This document shows positions 56,389 through 64,000 of a DNA stretch of 64,000 bases, piece by piece (positions within the stretch are counted from its first letter, which is position 1; every line of letters begins with the position of its first letter). A model generated the notes under the pieces. The model searched no databases, had not been told where the DNA came from, and saw only the letters and a program-made list of their open reading frames with translations. The stretch is from Methylobacterium sp. Leaf99 (GTDB lineage: Bacteria > Pseudomonadota > Alphaproteobacteria > Rhizobiales > Beijerinckiaceae): NCBI RefSeq assembly GCF_001422375.1, contig NZ_LMMU01000007.1, positions 125,006-189,005 on the forward strand, written 5' to 3'. Both the position numbers and the translations under genes were made by a program.

Positions 56389-56872
56389 GACGGGGCGATC
56401 TCTCCGGAACGAATTATGGTTCGTTCGATCGGCGTCCTATCCTTTGGATCGACGCACGTGATTCATGCTTAGGCATGCTATTCTGATAAATGAACCGGTA
56501 TCAGCTGATAAAAGTCCGTCTCAGGTCTTGTTGAGAATGGTAATAATTCTCGGTCATTGATCAAGTGTCGCGCGGTCCAGGGCTTTTTCCCCGCACGGCG
56601 GCTTTGGCCGCGGCGCGCCGGCGGGGCGAACGGTTCGCGGTGGTGCGAAAACAACACAGGGGGCTCGCGCCCGGGATCCGCCCGTTCGCGTTGAGCGCGG
56701 CCGCCGCCCATGCTAGGCGCCGGCCCGGTGCTTCACGAAACGATTCCCCGTCGCCGGGGTCCGAAGCGGGTCATGTCCGAAGCCGGCCATGCCCCGGGCC
56801 GACCAGGACGGCGCGGCGCACGGTTCGTGAGAAACACCCGATCTCCGCTGCTGCGTTTGACCCGAGGCGTCC
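56389..56872. other. Control region between the receptor and purB genes
   Basis: This 484-bp gap between divergent genes contains the Fur-like site and the CTGATA/TATCAG repeat in its AT-richer left half. The right half (56560-56872) is GC-rich, and its open frames have no recognisable features. Promoters for both genes must be here, but no near-consensus -35/-10 pair stands out. Confidence 0.4.
56533..56551. promoter_or_regulatory. Fur-box-like palindrome upstream of the receptor
   Basis: The 19-bp site GAGAATGGTAATAATTCTC agrees with the classical Fur consensus (GATAATGATAATCATTATC) at 15 of 19 positions. It lies 145 bp before the receptor start. Another repeat, CTGATA (56483-56488) and TATCAG (56499-56504), is closer to the gene. 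Alphaproteobacteria often use RirA or Irr instead of Fur, so the real regulator is uncertain. Confidence 0.6.
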
Positions 56873-58180
<1,308 letters not shown>

Positions 58181-58241
58181 GCCGAACCGCACGAATCCTG
58201 CGTCGCGCGTCTTCCTCTAAGCGATTCAAAGGTCCCGCCCC

Positions 58242-59102
58242 GTGTCGAACCCCCGCATCGTCTACCTCAACGGCGACTTCCTGCCCTTCGACGAGGCGCG
58301 GGTGCCGATCATGGATCGCGGCTTCCTGTTCGCCGACGGCATCTACGAGGTCTCGGCGATCCTCGACGGGCGTTTGGTCGACAACGAGGCCCATCTCGCC
58401 CGTCTCGACCGGTCGCTCGGTGAGATCGACATCGCCAACCCGCACACGCTGGCGGAGTGGGTCGGCCTGCAGACGGAGCTGGTGGCCCGCAACGGCGTCA
58501 CCGAGGGCCTCGTCTACATGCAGGTGACCCGCGGCGTGTACGAGCGCGACTTCGCCTATCCGCCGGCCGGCACCCAGCCGACCGTGATGATGTTCACGCA
58601 GGCCAAGACCGTGGCGGCCAATCCCCTGGCCGCCAAGGGTGCGCGGGTCATCACCGTGCCGGATCTCCGCTGGAAGCGCCGGGACATCAAGTCCATCGCC
58701 CTGCTCGCCCAGGTGCTGGCGAAGCAGCAGGCGGCGGCCGCCGGCGTGGCCGAGGCCTGGATGGTCGAGGACGGCGCGGTGACGGAGGGCTCGTCCTCCA
58801 CGGCCTTCATCGTCACCGCCGGCGGCACCCTCGTCACCCGCCCGCTCTCCACGGCGCTCCTGCCCGGCATCACCCGGCAGGCGGTCTTGCGTCTCGCCGC
58901 CGAATCCGGCCTCGGCCTGGAGGAGCGCCTGTTCTCCGTGGCCGAGGCCCATGCGGCGGCGGAGGCGTTCTACACCAGCGCATCGGCCTTCGTGATGCCG
59001 GTGGTGGAACTCGACGGAAAACCCATCGGCACCGGCGCCCCCGGTCCCCACACCCTGCGCCTGCGCGAGCTCTACCTGGAACTGGCCCGCGCGGGCGTAT
59101 AA
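58242..59102 (+). CDS. D-amino-acid transaminase (class IV, PLP)
   Basis: The 286-residue class IV transaminase has the N-terminal IVYLNGDFLPFDEARVPIMDRGFLFADGIYEV, the PLP lysine in KRRDIKSIALLAQVLAKQQA, and LLPGITRQAVLRLAAESG near the C-terminus. The RGFLFADGIYEV pattern and R-x-H-free start fit D-alanine transaminase (Dat) more than IlvE or aminodeoxychorismate lyase. It would exchange amino groups between D-alanine, D-glutamate and keto acids, with a link to cell-wall precursors. The start is GTG at 58242. The gene ends exactly where the AT-rich island starts: the stop codon TAA is the first AT-rich triplet. Confidence 0.86.
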   Translation: MSNPRIVYLNGDFLPFDEARVPIMDRGFLFADGIYEVSAILDGRLVDNEAHLARLDRSLGEIDIANPHTLAEWVGLQTELVARNGVTEGLVYMQVTRGVYERDFAYPPAGTQPTVMMFTQAKTVAANPLAAKGARVITVPDLRWKRRDIKSIALLAQVLAKQQAAAAGVAEAWMVEDGAVTEGSSSTAFIVTAGGTLVTRPLSTALLPGITRQAVLRLAAESGLGLEERLFSVAEAHAAAEAFYTSASAFVMPVVELDGKPIGTGAPGPHTLRLRELYLELARAGV

Positions 59103-60020
59103 ATAAGTTACATATGGTTATAAGAATAAAAATTGGATATATCTCAAGATTTGCGTGGCTAGCTTATGGTTTATCTGTATCTTTCAGGCTTATTATTGGA
59201 GAAAATAAGCTTAGCACTCTTGCGAAAATAATTATTACAAAAATAGTCGATATAAAGCTCTGAAATACAACAAGTATCTTAAGGAAGCCAATTGGTAATA
59301 TGTCGCCATAGCCAATTGTAAACTGAGTGATCGCGCTAAAGTAATAGCCATCGATAGAGTGCTTTGCGTTTAGGAGATGCTCCAAGTTTGATGAGTACAT
59401 ATTTCCAAATAATAATATCAATTATGCATAATTGATTACAATCATAATTACTGCTCGGTGGCTGTTCGCCACGATTTGATCTGGCCTTTTAATGTTATCA
59501 AATATTGTAAGATTGATGTTCACCTGCAAAATTTCTATTATTCTAATTAAAGAAAAGACTAGTATAAATTCTTTTAAATAACAAGGCAAAAAGCTGTGTT
59601 GAAGTAGCGACAAAAATATAAAAGATATAATTGAGAAAAAAATCCAGAATGATACATAGAGGTCGATTAAGAGGGCTCTTTTATGGGTGAATGCGCTGTT
59701 TCTAAACTCGCTCTCGTTTAATTCTCCCCGGCTTTTATACGCTGGTATAAAGAAAGATAGAATTTTCATTAAAGACACAAATTTCAATAGATTAAATAAG
59801 TATATCACAAAAACAGTAATGAATCCGGAATTTTTGCCGATTATATTAGTCATGATTAAAACTCCACTATGAGGTGTTTGTATTTGTATTTTACTATTCG
59901 ATTTCCAGTTAGAAGACAATGAGTATAATCTATTTCAGCATTCATGGTGAGCAGATATATTTTATCCAACAATGCCACGCCGTTTTACTATTTTTGTATA
60001 AGTGAAATCTTTTTAAGGGA
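59103..60020. other. AT-rich island, likely horizontally acquired
   Basis: Base composition drops abruptly from very GC-rich to about one third GC right after the transaminase stop codon and stays low for some 900 bp, up to about 60020. The only gene-like content is the interrupted ion-channel gene on the minus strand. No transposase, integrase or flanking direct repeat is seen. The 250 bp after the channel start codon side (59854-60020) hold no gene I can support. Confidence 0.8.
59164..59853 (-). pseudogene. Ion-channel (K+ channel pore) gene split by an in-frame TAA
   Basis: Read on the minus strand from the ATG at 59853 (GGAG site 9 bp before) the frame runs 143 codons, meets TAA at 59424-59422, and then continues in the same frame for 85 codons to 59164. 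The N-part has membrane helices (SGFITVFVIYLFNLLKFVSLM, LYVSFWIFFSIISFIFLSLL) and ends NSHRAVIMIVINYA. The C-part goes on LLFGNMYSS, then FSAITQFTIGYGDILPIG, the potassium-channel selectivity filter, and a last helix (FQSFISTIFVIIIFARVLSLF). The stop lies inside a helix that should be continuous, so one base change from a sense codon such as GAA explains it. Codon use is AT-rich. A sequencing error or readthrough are alternatives; a TTG right after the stop could restart the second part. Confidence 0.75.
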
Positions 60021-60158
60021 TGTCTGTTTTGTGCGGCGGGGCGCAGCATTTGGCGCCTCGTGCGCCGTTGAAAATCCTATCTCTCAAGTGCGCTCTGGAA
60101 CGCTTGAGTGTCGGACATGTTTTCTTTCAAATCGCAACTTTGAAATTGAAGGTACGAT

Positions 60159-60452
60159 ATGCGTTCGATCCTCACCCTGGCCGCCGGCCTGAGCCTGCTG
60201 GCGACCGCCGCCTTCGCCCAGGTAACCGCGCCGAACAGCACCGTGCCCGACAAGATCCAGCCCGATGCCGGTCCCCCCGGCACCGGCGGCACCTTGAGCG
60301 ACCGCCTCGAGAAGAACGACGGCGTGATCAAGCCGCCGTCCAACACCGCCCCCGGCATGGTGGTGCGCCCGCCCGACCCGAGCCCCGGCTCGATGCCGGT
60401 GATCAAGCCCGGCGACCTGCCCGGCCGCGAGCCCGGCACGGAGGCGAAGTAG
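60159..60452 (+). CDS. Small secreted Pro-rich protein
   Basis: The 97-residue product has a clear signal peptide (RSILTLAAGLSLLATAAFAQ, cleavage likely after AFA) and a mature part of about 77 residues rich in Pro and Gly (PGTGGTLSDRLEKNDGVIKPP, RPPDPSPGSMPVIKPGD). It has no Cys and no known domain; it is likely periplasmic and disordered. Similar short Pro-rich secreted proteins with SDRLEKNDGVIKPP-like blocks are common in Methylobacterium-type genomes. It lies between the AT-rich island and purA. The AT-rich DNA upstream may hold its promoter. Confidence 0.72.
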   Translation: MRSILTLAAGLSLLATAAFAQVTAPNSTVPDKIQPDAGPPGTGGTLSDRLEKNDGVIKPPSNTAPGMVVRPPDPSPGSMPVIKPGDLPGREPGTEAK

Positions 60453-60596
60453 GCTTCGTCCCCCGGCGATTCGGGCCCGGATCGGCCCCTTGCTTGATTT
60501 CCGCCGGCGGATCGCGGAAAGACCCGGAGATCGTGGGATGGTCCGGCCTCAGGCCGGGCCGTCTTCGCGCGGGTCCTCCGGACAGGTCTTGGGTGA

Positions 60597-61889
60597 ATGG
60601 CAAACGTCGTCGTCGTAGGCGCCCAGTGGGGTGACGAAGGCAAGGGCAAGATCGTCGACTGGCTCTCCGAGCAGGCCGACGTGGTGGTCCGCTTCCAGGG
60701 CGGCCACAATGCCGGCCACACCCTCGTCATCAACGGCGTGACCTACAAGCTCGCCCTGCTGCCCTCGGGCGTGGTGCGCGGCGGCAAGCTCTCGGTCATC
60801 GGCAACGGTGTCGTGGTCGATCCGTGGCACCTCGTCGACGAGATCGCCCGGCTCCAGGCCCAGGGCGTCGAGATCTCGCCCAAGACCCTGCGCATCGCCG
60901 ACAACGCCACGCTGATCCTGCCGCTGCACCGCGAGCTCGACCATTTTCGCGAGACGTCGAATGCGGGCCTGAAGATCGGCACGACGAAGCGCGGCATCGG
61001 CCCGGCCTACGAGGACAAGGTCGGCCGCCGCGCCATCCGGGTCGTCGACCTCGCCGACGAGAGCACGCTCGCCGCCAAGATCGAGCGGGTGCTGACCCAC
61101 CACAACGCCCTGCGCCGCGGCCTCGGGATCGAGGAGGTCGATGCCGACGCCCTCCTCGCCGAGCTGAAGGCCATCGCGCCGACCATCCTGCCCTACGCCG
61201 ACACCGTCTGGAAGCTCCTCGACGAGGAGCGCCGGGCCGGCAAGCGCATCCTGTTCGAGGGGGCCCAGGGCGCCCTCCTCGATGTCGACCACGGCACCTA
61301 CCCGTTCGTGACCTCGTCCAACATCGTGGCGGCCCAGGCCGCGACGGGGTCCGGCATGGGTCCGTCCGCCATCGGCTACGTGCTGGGCATCGCGAAAGCC
61401 TACACCACCCGCGTCGGCGAGGGCCCGTTCCCCACGGAGCTGTTCGACGAGATCGGCGAGACCATCGGCGCCAAGGGCCGCGAGTTCGGCGTCAACACCG
61501 GGCGCAAGCGCCGCTGCGGCTGGTTCGACGCCGTGCTGGTGCGCCAGACGGTGAAGACCTCGGGCATCGACGGCATCGCGCTGACCAAGCTCGACATCCT
61601 CGACGGGTTCGAGACCATCAAGGTCTGCACCGGCTACCGCCTCGGCGATCAGATCCTCGACCACCTGCCCGCCAACCAGGCGGCTCAGGCCAAGGTGGAG
61701 CCCATCTACGAGACCATCGAGGGCTGGACCGGCACCACCGCCGGCGCCCGCTCCTGGGCCGACCTGCCGGCCCAGGCGATCAAGTATGTGCGCCGCATCG
61801 AGGAACTGATCGGCGCGCCGGTGGCGCTGCTCTCGACCTCGCCGGAGCGCGACGACACCATCCTGATGCACAGCCCCTTCGAGGATTAA
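60597..61889 (+). CDS. purA: Adenylosuccinate synthetase
   Basis: PurA joins IMP and aspartate with GTP to make adenylosuccinate. The 430-residue product has [19 protein letters not shown] with the catalytic Asp and His region ([10 protein letters not shown]), [38 protein letters not shown], and the C-terminal [25 protein letters not shown]. Length and motifs are complete. ATG at 60597 begins with the family start [15 protein letters not shown]. It is downstream of purB by 2.4 kb; a DUF-type membrane protein gene follows 81 bp later. Confidence 0.97.
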   Translation: MANVVVVGAQWGDEGKGKIVDWLSEQADVVVRFQGGHNAGHTLVINGVTYKLALLPSGVVRGGKLSVIGNGVVVDPWHLVDEIARLQAQGVEISPKTLRIADNATLILPLHRELDHFRETSNAGLKIGTTKRGIGPAYEDKVGRRAIRVVDLADESTLAAKIERVLTHHNALRRGLGIEEVDADALLAELKAIAPTILPYADTVWKLLDEERRAGKRILFEGAQGALLDVDHGTYPFVTSSNIVAAQAATGSGMGPSAIGYVLGIAKAYTTRVGEGPFPTELFDEIGETIGAKGREFGVNTGRKRRCGWFDAVLVRQTVKTSGIDGIALTKLDILDGFETIKVCTGYRLGDQILDHLPANQAAQAKVEPIYETIEGWTGTTAGARSWADLPAQAIKYVRRIEELIGAPVALLSTSPERDDTILMHSPFED

Positions 61890-61970
61890 CGCGTCTGAGA
61901 GGATGGGCGGCGCATCCGCTCCCGGGCGGGGGGCGCCGTCCCGCCCGAGAGCGAGCGGACCCCAGTCACG

Positions 61971-63404
61971 ATGGCCGACTACTATCCCCTCCTGGCGCGC
62001 GCCCTCGAAGCGATGCCGGATCGCTCGCCGGCCCTGCGCAAGGCCGTCTACGAACGCGCGCGCAGCGCCCTGATCGGCCAGCTCCGTTCCCTCGACCCGC
62101 CCCTGTCGGACGCGGATATCGATCTCGAGGCCCGGGCCCTCGAGACCGCCATCGACCGCCTCGAGACCGAGCACGCCCCGCCGCCCGAGCCGGTGCGGGA
62201 GCCCGAGCCGCTCCCCGAACCCGCTCCGCCCGTCCCGGTGGAGACCCCGCTGGACCTGCCCGAAGCGACGCCGCCCGAGCCCGAGCCCGAACGGAAGCCC
62301 GAGCCCCTTCCCGCGGCCGCAGCGCCCGAGCCGGCCGCGCCGCCGTTCCTGCCCCCGGCGCCGCCGCCCGACCTCGGCGCGACGCCCTTCATGGCGCCGG
62401 AGCCGCCCGCCGGCCCGCCGATCATCCCGATCCAGGCCCGCAAGGGCCGGCCTTCGGCCGCCTCGCCCGCCGCGCCCGAACTTGTCGAGGCGCCGGCCGA
62501 ATCCGCTCCGCCGGAGCCGACGGGGGCCGACCTCGTGGCCGATCCCTCCGGCGGGCGGCAGCGCCCGCGCATCGACGTGGTCTCGCCGCGCGCCGGCCGG
62601 TCGCGCCTGCTGCGCAACGCCGTGGTGGGCGCGGTGCTGTTCACGGTCATCGGCCTCATCGCCGTCGCGGCCTTCCTCCTGCGCGACAAGCCGGCGGACC
62701 TGCAGCCCGTCGCCGCCGAGCAGCAGGACGCGGTACCGGACGGGGCCGAGAGCAAGTACGCCGACCGCATCGGCGGCGAGGCCGTCACCCCGCCGGCCGC
62801 GCCGACGCGGGTCGCGCCGACGCCGGCGAGCCCCAACGCCGCCGCGCCCGACGTCACCGTGGCGCAGCGCGCCGTCCTCTACGAGGAGAACACTTCCGCC
62901 ACCAACGCCCAGCCGACGACGATCCCGGGTCGGGTCCAGTGGCGGCTGGAGACGGTCAACGGCGAGCGTGGCCAGCCCCTGGAGACGGCCGTGCGGGCCA
63001 ATGTCGAGTTTCCGGATGCCGGAATCAGCCTTGCGATGACCCTCAAGCGCAACCTCGACGCGACCCTGCCGGCCTCGCACACCATCGAGCTCGTCTTCAC
63101 CACGGACAGCGCCAACGCCGCGCGCCGGACGGTGCAGGATATCGGACTGCTTCAGACCAAGGACGAGGAGAACACCCGCGGTTCGCCGGTCTCGGGACTG
63201 CCCGTGCGGGTCCGGGACAACCTGTTCCTCATCGGCCTGTCGTCCCTGCGCAACGACATCGACCGCAACACCGACATGCTGCTGCACCGGAACTGGATGG
63301 AGCTCGCCGTGAAGTTCAGCAGCGGCTCGCGGGCGATCCTCAACTTCGAGAAGGGCGCCGCCGGGACGCAGGTGCTGGAGAAAGCCTTCGCCCAGTGGCG
63401 CTGA
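61971..63404 (+). CDS. Pro-rich single-span membrane protein of unknown function
   Basis: The 477-residue product has a helical N-domain (ADYYPLLARALEAMPDRSPALRKAVYERARSAL, residues 1-65), a very Pro/Glu-rich linker (about 66-195), one membrane helix (LRNAVVGAVLFTVIGLIAVAAFLL, about 215-237) and a periplasmic C-domain of about 190 residues (VQWRLETVNGERGQPLETAVRANVEFPDAGISLAMTLKRNLD ...). The N-part in the cytoplasm and the C-part outside follow from the helix orientation. I do not recognise a named family, though this gene next to purA and rpoH is common in Hyphomicrobiales. The last domain looks strand-rich. A link to heat-shock rpoH downstream (opposite strand) is only positional. Confidence 0.7.
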   Translation: MADYYPLLARALEAMPDRSPALRKAVYERARSALIGQLRSLDPPLSDADIDLEARALETAIDRLETEHAPPPEPVREPEPLPEPAPPVPVETPLDLPEATPPEPEPERKPEPLPAAAAPEPAAPPFLPPAPPPDLGATPFMAPEPPAGPPIIPIQARKGRPSAASPAAPELVEAPAESAPPEPTGADLVADPSGGRQRPRIDVVSPRAGRSRLLRNAVVGAVLFTVIGLIAVAAFLLRDKPADLQPVAAEQQDAVPDGAESKYADRIGGEAVTPPAAPTRVAPTPASPNAAAPDVTVAQRAVLYEENTSATNAQPTTIPGRVQWRLETVNGERGQPLETAVRANVEFPDAGISLAMTLKRNLDATLPASHTIELVFTTDSANAARRTVQDIGLLQTKDEENTRGSPVSGLPVRVRDNLFLIGLSSLRNDIDRNTDMLLHRNWMELAVKFSSGSRAILNFEKGAAGTQVLEKAFAQWR

Positions 63405-63456
63405 CGGACGGGGGCGGCCCGACGCATCGGGCCGCCCTCCGTTCGAACGGCGAGGC

Positions 63457-64000
63457 TCAGGCGTGGGCCGCCGCGCGCGGAGCCTCGCGGGACGCCAGGT
63501 TGCGCTTGACCGCCTCCTGGATCTTCTCGAAGGCGCGGACCTCGATCTGACGGACGCGCTCGCGCGACACGCCGAACTCGCCGGACAGATCCTCCAGGGT
63601 GATGGGGTCGTCGGCGAGGCGCCGCGCCTCGAAGATCCGGCGCTCGCGGGCGTTGAGGACCGAGAGGGCGTCGCGCAGGGCCGTGAGGCGGTTCTGCCCC
63701 TCTTCCTCGCGGGCCAGCACGGTCTCCTGGCTCGGGCTGTTGTCCACGAGCCAGTCCTGCCACTCGCCCTCGCCTTCCTCGCGCAGGGGGGCGTTGAGGG
63801 AGGTGTCGCCGGAGAGGCGACGGTTCATGTCGATCACCTCCTGCTCGGGCACGCCGAGCTTGACGGCGATCTGCGCCACCTGGTCCGGCTTGAGGTCGCC
63901 CTCTTCCAGGGCCGAGATCCGGCCCTTGGCCTTGCGCAGGTTGAAGAACAGCTTCTTCTGGTTGGCGGTGGTGCCCATCTTCACCAGGGACCACGAGCGC
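63457..64000 (-). CDS. rpoH: RNA polymerase sigma-32 factor RpoH, C-terminal part
   Basis: The frame is open to the window edge, so the gene begins beyond base 64000. About 180 residues are seen, corresponding to the end of region 2, region 3 and region 4. KLFFNLRKAKGRI fits the heat-shock sigma region 2/3 join and RpoH box, and LNARERRIFEARRLADDPITLEDLSGEFGVSRERVRQIEVRAFEKIQEAVKR is region 4, which binds the -35 element. The RpoH group in alphaproteobacteria often has several paralogues; this one matches the group I type by its RpoH-box-like part. It is convergent with the Pro-rich membrane protein gene. Confidence 0.92.
   Translation of the reverse strand, partial: RSWSLVKMGTTANQKKLFFNLRKAKGRISALEEGDLKPDQVAQIAVKLGVPEQEVIDMNRRLSGDTSLNAPLREEGEGEWQDWLVDNSPSQETVLAREEEGQNRLTALRDALSVLNARERRIFEARRLADDPITLEDLSGEFGVSRERVRQIEVRAFEKIQEAVKRNLASREAPRAAAHA

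Noticed and set aside
59944-60192. Plus-strand frame of 82 codons at the end of the AT-rich island
   Set aside because: Mixed composition, no ribosome site, no motif, and it overlaps the start of the small secreted protein gene.
60549-63287. Minus-strand open frame of 912 codons over purA and the Pro-rich gene
   Set aside because: purA is certain on the plus strand; the antisense frame is Gly/Arg-rich without any motif.

Overview
The window reads as chromosomal DNA of a high-GC (about 70% by eye) alphaproteobacterium, most likely a Methylobacterium-type member of the Hyphomicrobiales. Support for this: a CcrM-type cell-cycle methylase, a CtrA-like TTAA-N7-TTAAC box, a separate F0 operon (atpI-B-E-F'-F) without F1 genes, a PetP/PetR-like MarR plus response-regulator pair, a polyhydroxyalkanoate-system protein, and small families common in methylobacteria (DUF3072, DUF6894). 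Naming the genus is inference.

Layout. 1-10 kb: 3' part of the RelA/SpoT gene, pyrE, a NYN-domain protein, smpB, dapA, a soluble lytic transglycosylase, a sulfite-oxidase-like molybdopterin protein with its cytochrome b, and a tiny secreted Met-rich repeat protein. 10-20 kb: a BON/OmpA-like envelope protein with a small membrane partner, an Uup-type ABC-F ATPase, a PHA-system protein, an RlpA-like protein, ccrM, mutY with an AT-hook-like tail, a DUF721 protein and a DsbA-like protein. 20-30 kb: F0 ATP synthase operon, an ABC-2 exporter, an alpha/beta hydrolase, a FkbM methyltransferase, sfsA, a DUF937-like protein, a Flp pilin and a DUF3072 protein. 30-43 kb: ilvE divergent from a MarR/response regulator/histidine kinase operon, an RND pump, a tRNA-Ser, two capsule-export genes and a DHH phosphoesterase. 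43-52 kb: an acyl-CoA dehydrogenase divergent from a Wadjet/MksBEF-like condensin cluster. 52-64 kb: a LysR regulator divergent from an MhqO/MhqD-like pair, a TonB-dependent receptor, purB, a D-amino-acid transaminase, an AT-rich island with a broken ion-channel gene, a small secreted protein, purA, a Pro-rich membrane protein and the C-terminal part of rpoH.

Most striking items. (1) A three-gene JetA-JetB-JetC (MksF-MksE-MksB) cluster that lacks any JetD/Toprim nuclease gene in the window and carries an 88-residue unknown gene plus two repeat elements between jetA and jetB. (2) A strongly AT-rich island holding a potassium-channel-like gene (filter TIGYGD) split by one in-frame TAA in a membrane helix. 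(3) A repeat family of about 97 bp with three nested hairpins, present four times, three of them between convergent genes; one copy supplies the end of a LysR gene. (4) A secreted 77-residue protein ending in perfect five-residue MM-repeats of basic residues, with an upstream palindrome. (5) Tandem repeats in control regions: 24 bp x3 before atpB, 19 bp x2 before the b' gene, 17 bp x4.6 before jetA, and small duplications that double the start codons of dapA and the KpsE-like gene.
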